In this document: piece after piece, positions 43,053 to 51,586 of the stretch
Layout: the number at the start of each line of letters is the position of its first letter
How positions within the stretch are numbered: the stretch's first letter is position 1
NCBI GenBank assembly: GCA_024666565.1
Contig: CP088295.1
Location: 4,997,485 to 5,061,484, forward strand
Reading direction: 5' to 3'
DNA length: 64,000 nt
Origin: Svornostia abyssi
GTDB lineage: Bacteria > Actinomycetota > Thermoleophilia > Solirubrobacterales > Solirubrobacteraceae
Translations under genes and position numbers: made by a program
The notes under the pieces: model-generated
Told to the model about the DNA's origin: nothing
Databases searched by the model: none
The model's input: only the letters and a program-made list of their open reading frames with translations

Positions 43053-44416
43053 GCCCGCATCCCCCGCTCTCGCAGGAACAGCGCGGGCACGATCGCCAGA
43101 AGCGCGAGCAGGGCGGCGGCGAGGAACGCGTCGCGGAAGGCGCGGGTCGCCGCGCGCTCGAGCTGGTCGTCGAGGCGGACCTCGAGCGCCGCGGCCTGCG
43201 CGGACTGCGACGCCGGCAGCTGCGCGGTCTCGAACGCGCTGCTGAGGTCGGGCACCTGGCCCTCCTCCGCGTCGAGCTGCTCGCCCAGGCCCTCGGCGAG
43301 CTTGAGCTTGCTGGTCGCGGGAAGGTCGGAGTCGATCACTTGCGCGGCGATCGCCTCCTGTGCCGGGACCCGCGCGTCGCGCAGGTCGGCGGTGAAGATC
43401 GGCGTGAGGATCAGCAGACCGACGACGATCCCGCCGTGGCGCGCCGCGATCGTCCAGCCGCCGTGGATCGCGCGCGGGACGCGGTCGCGCAGCGCGGACT
43501 GCGTCAGCGCGTCGACGGTCAACCCGAGCCCGAAGCCGATGAGGATCTGCGCTGGCACCGTCCACGCCGGGTTGGCGTCGGGCAGCAGGCCGAGGCAGGC
43601 GAGGCCGCCGCCGATGAGGATCGAGCCGGCGATCGCCTCCGCGCGGGTGCCGGCGCGCAGGCGGCCGGCGAGCGGACCGGCGACCACCGCCGCGACCGGC
43701 ATCGCCGTCACCGTGATCGCCGCCAGCGCGGGCGAGCGGCGCCAGCCCTCGACGAGGAGCAGCACGAGCAGGAACAGCGCGGCGGTCAGCGCGGCCGAGA
43801 CCAGCGCGAGCGCGAGGTTCGCCGGGATGTCCGGACGGTCGGCCGGGCCGTCGTGGCGCTCCACCCGGGTGCGCAGCGCGAGCGCCACCGGCAGTGCCAG
43901 CAGGACCAGGGGGACCTGGACGAAGAAGATCGACTGCCAGCTGATCGCCTCGGTCATCAGGCCGCCCACGACCGGACCGATCGCCGCCCCCGCGACGCCC
44001 GCGGCGGCCCACCGCGCGACGCCCTGACGCTCGTCCTCGGAGACCGCGACGAGCATCTCCAGGCACGACGCGATCACGAGCGCGCCGCCGATCGCCTGCG
44101 CGACACGCGCACCGATCAGGACCTCCAGGCTCCCCGCCAGCGCGCAGCCGGCCGACGCCGCCGCGAACGCGACGAGCCCGGTCGCGCCCGCCCAGCCGGC
44201 GGCCCCGCGCGTGCAGAGCCTCGCCGCCGGCACGGCCGTCACCGCGAGGACGAGGTTGAAGCCGGTCAGCACCCACGCGACCTGCGACACCTCGGCGTCG
44301 AACTCCCGCAGGATGCTCGGGAGGGCGAGGGTCACGATCGCCGAGTCCGCGAGGACGATCCCGACCGCCAGTGACAGCAGGGCGACGGCGGCGGGTGGTC
44401 TCGCGGAGGTGCTCAA
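43049..44416 (-). CDS. MFS (DHA2-type) drug exporter
   Basis: About 455 residues, with the start taken as TTG 44416, downstream of the palindromic repeat; the frame runs to 44464. Twelve to fourteen membrane helices with the MFS motifs: SAIVTLALPSILREFDAEVSQVAWVLTGFNLVLAVTAVPAARLCTR near the start (motif A-like), RVAQAIGGALVIASCLEMLVA, a motif C region (GVAGAAIGPVVGGLM), and a C-terminal region with a long cytoplasmic or extracellular loop before the last helix. DHA2 proteins export toxic organic compounds with protons. The substrate is unknown. The next gene (42402) is coupled to it. Confidence 0.85.
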   Translation of the reverse strand: MSTSARPPAAVALLSLAVGIVLADSAIVTLALPSILREFDAEVSQVAWVLTGFNLVLAVTAVPAARLCTRGAAGWAGATGLVAFAAASAGCALAGSLEVLIGARVAQAIGGALVIASCLEMLVAVSEDERQGVARWAAAGVAGAAIGPVVGGLMTEAISWQSIFFVQVPLVLLALPVALALRTRVERHDGPADRPDIPANLALALVSAALTAALFLLVLLLVEGWRRSPALAAITVTAMPVAAVVAGPLAGRLRAGTRAEAIAGSILIGGGLACLGLLPDANPAWTVPAQILIGFGLGLTVDALTQSALRDRVPRAIHGGWTIAARHGGIVVGLLILTPIFTADLRDARVPAQEAIAAQVIDSDLPATSKLKLAEGLGEQLDAEEGQVPDLSSAFETAQLPASQSAQAAALEVRLDDQLERAATRAFRDAFLAAALLALLAIVPALFLRERGMRA

Positions 44417-44436
44417 GATCGTCGGAGGTCCTCGCT

Positions 44437-44480
44437 GAACGGCAGATCCACGCCGCCAGGGCAACGTCGATCTGCCGTTC
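44437..44480. repeat. Palindromic repeat element, copy 2
   Basis: GAACGGCAGATCCACG (44437-44452) and CGTCGATCTGCCGTTC (44465-44480) are complementary except at position 13, closing a 12-base interior. The element is the reverse complement of copy 1 at 24238-25770 once the IS is removed, with the same mismatch position and the same total length. It lies between the MFS gene and the secreted protein gene at 44492 and can act as a terminator for the latter's upstream neighbour. Confidence 0.75.
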
Positions 44481-44491
44481 GGCGGGGGAGC

Positions 44492-45610
44492 CTACCGGCG
44501 GATCTTCAGCGTCGTCCGGAGCGTCGGCATCCCCGGGATCGTCACGATCGCCGTGACCGTCGTGCTCTTCTTCTTGCGCAGCCGCGCCCGGCTCTTCTTG
44601 CCCAGCTTGACCTTGACCTGGTGGCGGCCCTTCTTGATCTTGAACTTCTTCGTGCCGAGCGTCACGGTCTTCGCCGCCCGCGCGGTGCCCGCGCCGAGCG
44701 CGAGCGCCAGGCGCACGGTGCCGCTGCAGCCGATGTCGAGGCTGCAGATCAGCGACAGGGGCACGTTGATCCCCTGCAGGCGTGCGTTGAACCCGCGCGG
44801 GAAGCTGATCGGGTTCACGCCGGGCACGCCGGAGCTCGGCGGGGCCGTGGGCGCCGCGTTCGCGCCCGGTGTGGTCACGGTGTTCTGCCCCGGGCACGTC
44901 ACCGTCCCCGGCGCGACCGGCACGTTGTTCAGCGCCGGGCAGGGCACGAAGTCGTACTGGAGCAGCACCTCATAGCCGTAGGCGCCGACGTTGCTGGCGG
45001 CGATCAATGCACCGGGCTGGCCCATCGGGGACGTGAAGCCTGCGCCCATGACCCCCGGAGTGAAGGCCGCCTGCGGTGAGTGCGTCCCCGGGCCCTGGTC
45101 GCTGATCGGCAGGGTTCCGGTGCCACCGATGGCACTGAAACCGATGATGTCGTTCGTGCTCACCCCGGCGACCGAGTCGCGGACGGCCTCGGTCAGCCAG
45201 TTCACCGTCACCTGGGTCACGGCGTTCGGCGTGGGCTGGAAGGGCTCGGTGTGGCGGACGACGGTGCAGCACCCGGCGACGGAGCGAAGCTGGACGAGGC
45301 GCAGCACCGCGGGGTTCGGGCCGGACCGCACGCGGACGTTGGTGATGGTGCCGGTGGTCGGCACGTACCCGGTGTTCGGATCACCGATCGCCGCCGCGGG
45401 ACCGGTCGACCACCACGAGCAGCTCGGCAGGCCAGCCGGCTGAAGGAGGAACTGGTCACTTCCGAGCGCGGGCAGGGAGACGCGCGATTCGCACCCCAAC
45501 GGCACATTCGCCGGCGCGGTGAGCGGGCTGCCACGCGTCACAGCCTGGGCGCCGGCGAAGGCGGGGACCAGGAGCAGCACGGCGATGGCAAGCGCGACAG
45601 CACGTCCCAT
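44492..45610 (-). CDS. Secreted protein with Lys/Arg-rich C-terminal domain
   Basis: 372 residues from ATG 45610 with signal peptide GRAVALAIAVLLLVPAFAGA. The mature protein starts with a beta-rich domain with conserved Trp (PSCSWWSTGPAAAIG), a Cys-Cys pair (SVAGCCTVVRH) and several Gly/Pro turns. A second part has Cys residues spaced for disulfides (VPCPALNNV, VTCPGQN, SLICSLDIGCSG). The last 90 residues are strongly cationic (KKFKIKKGRHQVKVKLGKKS) and end TLKIRR, like other secreted proteins here. I recognise no family. It probably acts at the cell surface. Confidence 0.7.
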   Translation of the reverse strand: MGRAVALAIAVLLLVPAFAGAQAVTRGSPLTAPANVPLGCESRVSLPALGSDQFLLQPAGLPSCSWWSTGPAAAIGDPNTGYVPTTGTITNVRVRSGPNPAVLRLVQLRSVAGCCTVVRHTEPFQPTPNAVTQVTVNWLTEAVRDSVAGVSTNDIIGFSAIGGTGTLPISDQGPGTHSPQAAFTPGVMGAGFTSPMGQPGALIAASNVGAYGYEVLLQYDFVPCPALNNVPVAPGTVTCPGQNTVTTPGANAAPTAPPSSGVPGVNPISFPRGFNARLQGINVPLSLICSLDIGCSGTVRLALALGAGTARAAKTVTLGTKKFKIKKGRHQVKVKLGKKSRARLRKKKSTTVTAIVTIPGMPTLRTTLKIRR

Positions 45611-45738
45611 CGACCTGATGTAACCGGAACCTGGTGCGAGGGTCAATGGCCAGGTGCGCAGCCCTGCGTATCCGAGACCCCGACCACACTGTGCCGATCC
45701 TCACATTCTCCACCCCGGACGGGGCGTACCTTCGGCGT

Positions 45739-45843
45739 ATGACACTCGTCATGGCCATCGCGATCGTGGTGCTGATCGCATTCGGCCTCGGCGCGACGAA
45801 GGTGTCGCCGTCGCGGTCGTACCGCGAGCCCCAGCTGCCCTGA
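45739..45843 (+). CDS. Possible 34-residue single-helix membrane protein
   Basis: The frame from ATG 45739 encodes MTLVMAIAIVVLIAFGLGA, one membrane helix, followed by a short basic tail TKVSPSRSYREPQLP. There is no clear ribosome binding site. It sits alone between two minus-strand genes. Codon bias and the helix make it worth listing, but it could be chance. Confidence 0.35.
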   Translation: MTLVMAIAIVVLIAFGLGATKVSPSRSYREPQLP

Positions 45844-45852
45844 CCGGCGCGG

Positions 45853-46722
45853 CTACCGCGTCTTCTGCAGCACTGCCGTCTCGGCGTCCGAGCGCCGGAC
45901 CAGGTCGAGCAGCGCCCGGTCGCGGGCGACGAGATCGTCGAGCAGCGCCGGCACGAGACCGCGCCCCAGTGTGATCGCGTGCCAGCCCCGCGGGGCGAGC
46001 GTGCGCGGCGCGCGACGCTCCACGCCCCCGGCGATCACGCGCCCCGCGGTCGCCGCAGTGATCCGGCGAGACAGCGGCCACGGCATCCTGTCGCCGAGCG
46101 CCGCGGCGATCGGGTCGCCGTCCATCGTCACCGCCGTCATCTCCGTCTCGACGACGCCGAAGTACGCCACGCCCGCCGTCGCGCCGTACGCTGCGAGCTC
46201 CAGGCGCAGCGCGCGCCCGAGCTGCTCGGCCGCCGCCTTGCTGATCATGTACGGCGAGCCCATCGGGCCGGGCATGATCGCCGCCACCGAGGCGACGACG
46301 ACCATGTGGCCGCCCGCCGCTATGACCGGTTCGATCGCCGGGCGCACCGTGTGGAAGACGCCCCGCACGTTGATGTCCAGCACGCGGTCGAAGTCGTCGG
46401 GATCGAGCCGGCGCAGCGTGCCGCGGGCCGGGGTCACCCCTGCGTTGGCGACAACGACGTCGAGGCGGCCGAACGCCTCGACCACCCGCGCCGTCGCCGC
46501 GGCCATGCCATCGCGATCGCGCACGTCGACGGCCACCCCCAGCGCGCCGTCACCCAGCGACGACGCCGCGGCGTCCGCCCGCGCCCCGTCGACGTCCAGG
46601 AGCGCGACCCGCGCGCCGCGCGCGTGGAGCGCCCGGGCGGTCTCCAACCCGATCCCCTGGCCGGCGCCTGTGACGAGACATGCGGCGCCGTCGAGGTCGA
46701 GCCGTTTACGCGAGCGCAGCAT
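45853..46722 (-). CDS. Short-chain dehydrogenase/reductase
   Basis: 289 residues from ATG 46722, which overlaps the upstream monooxygenase stop by 17 bases. Cofactor motif CLVTGAGQGIGLETARALHARGARVAL near residue 15, NAG in VVVANAGVTPARG near 90, catalytic Ser in VASVAAIMPG near 142, and the Y-x-x-x-K pair as SPYMISKAAAEQLG near 155. The C-terminal extension (TLAPRGWHAITLGRGLVPALLDDL) fits the classical SDR branch found with flavin monooxygenases in actinobacterial catabolic clusters. It likely oxidises or reduces an alcohol/ketone linked to the BVMO next to it. Confidence 0.85.
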   Translation of the reverse strand: MLRSRKRLDLDGAACLVTGAGQGIGLETARALHARGARVALLDVDGARADAAASSLGDGALGVAVDVRDRDGMAAATARVVEAFGRLDVVVANAGVTPARGTLRRLDPDDFDRVLDINVRGVFHTVRPAIEPVIAAGGHMVVVASVAAIMPGPMGSPYMISKAAAEQLGRALRLELAAYGATAGVAYFGVVETEMTAVTMDGDPIAAALGDRMPWPLSRRITAATAGRVIAGGVERRAPRTLAPRGWHAITLGRGLVPALLDDLVARDRALLDLVRRSDAETAVLQKTR

Positions 46723-48193
46723 GGGCCGGCTCCCGGACCGGGGTCGTCTCGTAGCTCTCGACGTCGAACGTGCGGGTCCGGCGCCGGTACTCCCAGCTCC
46801 AGTTCGGCCACAGCCCCTGATTGCGGCCGTTCGCGTCGGTGTAATAGCTGTTGCAGCCGCCGGTCTCCCAGACCGAGCCCTCGGACCGCTCGCGCATCTC
46901 GGCAACGAACGCCGCCTCGACCTCGGGCCGCACCTCCACCACGCCGATCCCCTGCGAGCGCATCGTCCGCACCGCGTCGACGACGTAGCGCACCTGGTTC
47001 TCGATCATGAAGAGCGCCGACTGGTTGCCGCCCGCCGAGAACGCGCCCAGGATCGTGAACAGGTTCGGGAAGTCGCGCAGCGTCGTGCCCAGGTACGAGC
47101 GGACGTCCGTGACGACAGTGTCTGCGAGCGTCTCGCCGGTGCGCCCGACGACGACCCGGTGGCGCTTGGGCGGCACGTCGAACCCGGTCCCCCAGATGAT
47201 CGTGTCGACCTCGTGCTCGACGCCGTCGGCGGTCCGCACGCCCCGCGGCGTGATCTCCTCGATCGGCTCCGTCACGACGGCCACGTTCGGCTGGCCGAGC
47301 GCCGGGTAATAGCGGTCGGCCAGCACGGCGCGCGCGCAGCCCAGCATGTACTGCGGCGTGAGCTTGCGGCGCAGCTCGGGATCGGCGACCTGGCGACGCA
47401 GCTGAAAGCGGCCCGCCGCCTCGTACGGCGCACGGAAGCGCACGTCGACGAACCCGACGAGGCCGAGCCCCTCGATCGTCGCGTAGATGAGCCCGCGCAG
47501 CGCGCGCTGCGCGGCAGGCACCCGGCGGAAGAGCGCGCGCTGCAAGGCCGGGGCGCGGAGGTCCATCCGCGGCAGCACCCAGGTCGGCGTGCGCTGGAAC
47601 ACGGTCAGATGCTCGGTCAGCGGCTGGATCTCGGGGACGAACTGCACCGCCGACGCCCCCGTGCCGATGACCGCGACGCGTTCGCCCCGCAGGTCGTGGT
47701 CGTGGTTCCAGCGCGCGGAGTGAAACGTCGTGCCGGCGAAGGTGTCGCGGCCCGGGATGTCCGGCAGCTTGGGGTCGCCGAACGGGCCCAGCGCGGTGAT
47801 GAGCACGCGCGCGGTGAGCTCCCCGCGCGTCGTGGTGATGCGCCAGTGCTGCGCGTCGTCCTCCCAGCGCGCGTCCGTCACCTCGGTCTGGAAGCGGATC
47901 AGCCGCTCGACGCCGTGCTCACGGGCGACCCGCCGCGCGTAGTCGAGGATCTCGGGCTGCGTCGCGTACGTGCGGCTCCAGCCGGGGTTCGGCGCGAACG
48001 ACAGCGAGTACAGCGCCGACGGCACGTCGCACGCGCAGCCCGGGTAGGTGTTGTCGCGCCAGACACCGCCGACCTCGTCGGCGCGCTCGAGGATGACGAC
48101 GTCGTCGATGCCGGCCTCCAGGAACCCGACGCCGAGCGCGATGCCGGCGAACCCGGCGCCGATGACGGCGACCTCGTGATGGGGGGTGGACAT
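46706..48193 (-). CDS. Flavin-containing (Baeyer-Villiger type) monooxygenase
   Basis: 495 residues from ATG 48193, with GAGGAG at about 8 bases. FAD motif VIGAGFAGIALGVGFLEAG at residue 10, GGVWRDNTYPGCACDVPSALYSLSFA near 42 (typical of BVMOs), fingerprint FAGTTFHSARWNHDHDLRGERVAVIGTGASA near 150-180 (F-x-G-x-x-x-H-x-x-x-W plus the NADPH Rossmann GxGxSA), and a conserved C-terminal W-P-N-W-S-W-E-Y. It inserts oxygen into ketones to make esters or lactones, or oxidises soft nucleophiles, with NADPH and O2. It is the second gene of a minus-strand oxidative cluster; the substrate is unknown. Confidence 0.9.
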   Translation of the reverse strand: MSTPHHEVAVIGAGFAGIALGVGFLEAGIDDVVILERADEVGGVWRDNTYPGCACDVPSALYSLSFAPNPGWSRTYATQPEILDYARRVAREHGVERLIRFQTEVTDARWEDDAQHWRITTTRGELTARVLITALGPFGDPKLPDIPGRDTFAGTTFHSARWNHDHDLRGERVAVIGTGASAVQFVPEIQPLTEHLTVFQRTPTWVLPRMDLRAPALQRALFRRVPAAQRALRGLIYATIEGLGLVGFVDVRFRAPYEAAGRFQLRRQVADPELRRKLTPQYMLGCARAVLADRYYPALGQPNVAVVTEPIEEITPRGVRTADGVEHEVDTIIWGTGFDVPPKRHRVVVGRTGETLADTVVTDVRSYLGTTLRDFPNLFTILGAFSAGGNQSALFMIENQVRYVVDAVRTMRSQGIGVVEVRPEVEAAFVAEMRERSEGSVWETGGCNSYYTDANGRNQGLWPNWSWEYRRRTRTFDVESYETTPVREPAHAALA

Positions 48194-48204
48194 GGGCAGG
48201 CTCC

Positions 48205-49288
48205 TCAGAGATCGAGAACGAGGCACTCGCCCGCCGCAGCGCGCGAGACACAGATCAACATCGAGTCGGCGCGCTCGGCATCGAGCAGGACGCGCTTGTC
48301 GCGGTGCTCCACCTCGCCGTCGAGCACGCGGCACGTGCAGGTGCGGCAGAACCCCTGCTGGCACGAGTAGCGCACGTCGGGCAGAACCCGGCGGATCGCC
48401 GTCAGCGCGCTCTCGTCGGCGGCGACGTCGACCGTTCGGCCGCTGCGCGCGAGTTCCACCGTGAACGGCTCGCCACCGACGACCGGCAGCGCGGAGAACC
48501 GCTCGGAGAACACCGGCGCGAGCGGGTCCAGCGCGCGCATGAGCTGGCGCGCAGTGTCCATGAGCGGCGGCGGACCGCAGACGTAGAGGTCGGGCACCGG
48601 CGGCAGCGCCTGCAGCTCGCCGAGGATCGCCGCGACGTCCGCGAAGCCGTCGCCGTCGTCGGCGTGGACGAGCACGTCGCCGCCCGGACAGGCCGCGAGC
48701 TCGTCGAGGAACGGCATCGTGGCCTCCGACCGCCCCAGGTAGACGAGCCGCCAGCGCACGCCGCGCGCGGCGGCCGTCTGCACCATCGGCAGGATCGGCG
48801 TGATCCCGATGCCGCCCGCGACGAAGAGGTACGACGGTGCATCGACGAGCCGGAAGGCGTTGCGCGGACCGCGGACGTGGACGATCGCGCCCTCGTCCAG
48901 GTCCTCGTGGATCTCCCGCGATCCGCCCCCGCCGTCGGCCAGCAGCCGGACCGCGATGCGGTACCGGTGCGTGTCGTCCGGGCGGCCGGACAGCGAGTAC
49001 TGCCGCAGGCGGCCGGAGGGCAGGAAGACGTCCAGGTGCGCGCCCGGATGCCACGACGGCAGGCGGGCCCCGGCGCGGTCGACGAGCGTGAGGCCCACGA
49101 CGTCCTCGGCGACCATCCGCCGCTCGGCGACCGCGCAGCTGCAGGTCGAACCCGGCGCGGCGCACGGGCCGCGGGCGCGAGAGCGCGCGGCCCGCGCGGG
49201 CGCGCGCGAAGACCCGCTCGTACACGTCGAAGCCCCGCGCGATGAGCTTGACGGCCCCGTCGAGCTCGACCTCCTCCGTGGCCGTCAC
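48205..49288 (-). CDS. VanB-type ferredoxin reductase (FMN/NAD/2Fe-2S), frameshift near 49131
   Basis: The C-terminal frame (from about 49130) has RQYSLSGRPDDTHRYRIAVRLL (flavin), FVAGGIGITPILPMV (NAD), CGPPPLMDTA, and a plant-type 2Fe-2S domain SCQQGFCRTCTCRV ... ICVSRAAAGECLVLDL. A start matching its neighbours, GTG 49288, lies in another frame and reads MTATEEVELDGAVKLIARGF before passing to the second frame at FDLQLR|VAERRMVAED. Removing one base of CC at 49131-49132 joins both into 360 residues. GTG 49288 overlaps the PF10118 gene stop in GTGA. It passes electrons from NAD(P)H to an oxygenase. Confidence 0.8.
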
Positions 49289-50151
49289 GACGCGGCGGCC
49301 TGCGCGGCGGGCGAGCGGGCGAGGTAGCGCAGCGCCTTGTCGATCGGCCCCATCTGCGACGGGTGGAAGTCGCGGCGCAGATAGACCGGCACCTCGGTGA
49401 TGAAGTGCGCGCCGCTCGGGATGAGCCCGCGGCGGGCCGCATCCACGAGCTGGAAGAGCCAGAAGCGCTGCTCGGACCGGGTCGGGTCGTTGCGATAGAG
49501 GTGCGTCGTCGCCCAGGCGAAGATCACGAGCAGCAGGAAGCTCGCCATGACCCCGGTCCGCGCGCGGCGGAAGTAGCTGCCGTCGACGTACATGTACGCG
49601 TCGAACGCGACGTTGCGATGCTCGACCTCCTCGGCGCCGTGCCAACGCACGAGGTCGAGCATCATCGGGTGCATCGCCTTGTCCAGCCCGTCGGCGTCGA
49701 GCACCCACTCGCCCATGACGGCCGTGTAGTGCTCCAGCGCGGCGGAGAGCGCCAGGCGCTCGCACAGCCACGCGTGCTTGGCGCGGCCGCGCAGGCCCGG
49801 GCGGTTGAAGACCCGGTCGACGAGCCATTCGAGCTTCCCCACGATCGGCCCGACGTCGAGCCCGTGCTTGTCGAGGTAGACGTGGAGGTCCTCGTGCGAC
49901 GAGGAGTGGATCTCCTCCTGCCCGATGAACCCGATCATCTCGTCGCGCAGGCGTTCGTCCTTGACGAGCGGCAGCGCGTCGGAGAGCGCCTGCACCATCG
50001 CCCGCTCCCCTTCCGGGAGCGTGATGTGCATGACGTTCGTGATGTGGGTGGCGATCGGCTGCCCCTCGACGTAGTGCAGCGGGAGGTCGTCCCAGTCGAA
50101 CTGCACGTCGCGCGGGGTGATGCTCAGGGCTTCGGCGTCGTAGGTCTGCAC
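49285..50151 (-). CDS. PF10118 metal-dependent protein (ferritin-like di-iron type)
   Basis: 288 residues from GTG 50151. The family pattern is present: VQFDWDDLPLHYVEGQPIATHITNVMHITLPEGE at the start, metal-ligand-like FIGQEEIHSSSHEDLH near residue 77, AALEHYTAVMGEW near 140, and RWHGAEEVEHRNVAFDAYMY near 170. Glu-x-x-His pairs on successive helices match a four-helix di-metal site. The family (COG3687) is called predicted hydrolase, but it resembles di-iron oxygenases; coupling to a 2Fe-2S reductase here favours an oxidative role. It lies first in the minus-strand cluster, facing a TetR gene. Confidence 0.8.
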   Translation of the reverse strand: MQTYDAEALSITPRDVQFDWDDLPLHYVEGQPIATHITNVMHITLPEGERAMVQALSDALPLVKDERLRDEMIGFIGQEEIHSSSHEDLHVYLDKHGLDVGPIVGKLEWLVDRVFNRPGLRGRAKHAWLCERLALSAALEHYTAVMGEWVLDADGLDKAMHPMMLDLVRWHGAEEVEHRNVAFDAYMYVDGSYFRRARTGVMASFLLLVIFAWATTHLYRNDPTRSEQRFWLFQLVDAARRGLIPSGAHFITEVPVYLRRDFHPSQMGPIDKALRYLARSPAAQAAAS

Positions 50152-50167
50152 GCCCAGCAGCGTGACG

Positions 50168-50181
50168 TGAGCTCTTGCTCA
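50168..50181. promoter_or_regulatory. Candidate operator between PF10118 and TetR genes
   Basis: TGAGC-TCTT-GCTCA forms a perfect 5-bp dyad in the 101-base divergent gap, close to the PF10118 start codon. It is a plausible binding site of the TetR protein encoded at 50253, by position only. Confidence 0.35.
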
Positions 50182-50252
50182 GGTTCAACTCGCGTTTGAT
50201 CGTCCGTCTTCTCTGGCGATTTGGCGCGTATCTGAGCTACTATTCACGTTTC

Positions 50253-50846
50253 GTGCCGGCGCGGCGAACACCCCAGCAGGAGCGCTCGCGCGCGATGGTC
50301 GACCGGATCCTGGATGCCGCCGGGACCGTGCTCGCCGAGGACGGCTACCAGCGCGCCTCCACGAACCGGATCGCCGACGAGGCCGGCGTCTCCCCCGGCT
50401 CGCTCTACCGGTACTTCGACGACAAAGACGCGATCGTCACCGCGCTGAGCCAGCGGCTGGTCGAGGACTTCGCGGCGGAGCTCACGCCGGTCCTGCGCAC
50501 GTCGGTCGCGCTCCCGCGCGAGGAGGCCGTGCGCAAGCTGACGACCGCGGTGCTCGACGCGCTCGACCGGCACGCCGCGCTGCTGCGCGCGATCGTCGAC
50601 CGGGTGCCCGCCGACGAGCAGGCCGTCACGCTGCGCGAGGTCCAGAGCCGGGTCTACGACGTGACCTTCCATCTCGTGGCGATCCACGGCCGGTCCGATG
50701 ATCCGCAGCGCCTCGAGCAGGCCACCTGGATGATCGTGCAGGCGTCTCATCACCTGACGGTGCGCTACGTCCTCGACGCACCCGGGTTCCCGCGCGAGGC
50801 GTTCATCGACGGGCTCGAACGCATCGTCGCCGCGCTCATCCCATGA
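50253..50846 (+). CDS. TetR-family transcriptional regulator
   Basis: 197 residues from GTG 50253. Helix-turn-helix segment ERSRAMVDRILDAAGTVLAEDGYQRASTNRIADEAGVSPGSLYRYFDDKDAIV is clear. The C-terminal domain (RYVLDAPGFPREAFIDGLERIVAALIP) fits the TetR_C fold seen with BVMO-type clusters. It is divergent from the PF10118/reductase/BVMO/SDR genes and is their likely repressor, with the ligand being a pathway substrate. Its stop overlaps the 3' end of the small minus-strand gene at 50836. Confidence 0.9.
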   Translation: MPARRTPQQERSRAMVDRILDAAGTVLAEDGYQRASTNRIADEAGVSPGSLYRYFDDKDAIVTALSQRLVEDFAAELTPVLRTSVALPREEAVRKLTTAVLDALDRHAALLRAIVDRVPADEQAVTLREVQSRVYDVTFHLVAIHGRSDDPQRLEQATWMIVQASHHLTVRYVLDAPGFPREAFIDGLERIVAALIP

Positions 50847-51061
50847 GCGGGCCGGACAGCTGGCCGCGCAGCGACGCGATCTCGGTCACCGCGGCGCCGA
50901 TGTAGGCGCTCTTCGTGGCGATGATCTCGTCGTCGAGATCGGCCTCGTACAGCGGGTCGTCGGCGAGACCCTCGAAGGCGGCGAGTGCACGCTCGGCCAC
51001 GAGCAGGTCGAGACGCTCACGGATGTCGGCGGCGGACTGGGCGGTGGTGGGGGGCGGACAT
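50836..51061 (-). CDS. Small helical protein, 74 residues, frameshifted in a G6 run
   Basis: From ATG 51061, with AGGAG 6 bases upstream, translation begins MSAP and then runs into a stop. One base shorter in the run GGGGGG at 51049-51054 gives a 74-residue protein: MSAPTTAQSAADIRERLDLL, a helical acidic middle (DDPLYEADLDDEIIATKSAY) and SLRGQLSGPLMG. Codon bias is strong and the stop sits at 50836-50838, so a real gene is likely. I recognise no family. It overlaps the TetR stop by 11 bases. A 226-base span (not a multiple of 3) supports one surplus base. Confidence 0.6.
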
Positions 51062-51199
51062 GACGGGCTCCTGGATGGTCGGTCGGTGGAGACCGTGCAA
51101 GCCTGTCCTGCCGCGGGCCGGCGCGATATGCCCGGCGCGACGGACCGCGTGTCGCGTTGGTGACAGACCGGCAGAGGCCCTGGTCATAGCGTCCCGACC

Positions 51200-51586
51200 A
51201 TGCCCCGTCGCCTCCTCGCCGCCACCTTCCTGCTCGCGCTCCTCGCCGTCCCGGCGCGGGCCGACGCCCCGATCGCTGTGAGCGCCACGCCGCAGACCTC
51301 CACGGTCGAACGCGGCGGGCGTCTCGTCGTCGTGGTCCGCGTCAACGACACCACGAACGATCTCGTCGCCGGCGAGGTGCTGGTGCGCCTGCGCCGCGAC
51401 GGCGCGCCGACGCTGCGGCAGGTCGTCACGGTGCTGCCGGACGACCGCGGCCGGTGGGCCCACCGCATCGGTGTCCGGGTTCCGAAGCAGGCACCTGCCG
51501 GCCGCTACCGGATCAGCGCGACGCTCACCGGCACCGCCGATGAGCACCTCGCCACCTACGCCGGCGGGTTCGTGCGCGTGAGGTAG
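51200..51586 (+). CDS. Small secreted beta-sandwich protein
   Basis: 128 residues from ATG 51200 with signal peptide PRRLLAATFLLALLAVPARADA. The mature part has alternating hydrophobic strands (RGGRLVVVVRVNDTTNDLVAG; GRWAHRIGVRVPKQAPAGRYRI; LATYAGGFVRVR) like an Ig-type domain. No Cys or catalytic residue stands out. It ends with a strand overlapping the convergent gene at 51556 by 31 bases. Function unknown. Confidence 0.7.
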   Translation: MPRRLLAATFLLALLAVPARADAPIAVSATPQTSTVERGGRLVVVVRVNDTTNDLVAGEVLVRLRRDGAPTLRQVVTVLPDDRGRWAHRIGVRVPKQAPAGRYRISATLTGTADEHLATYAGGFVRVR

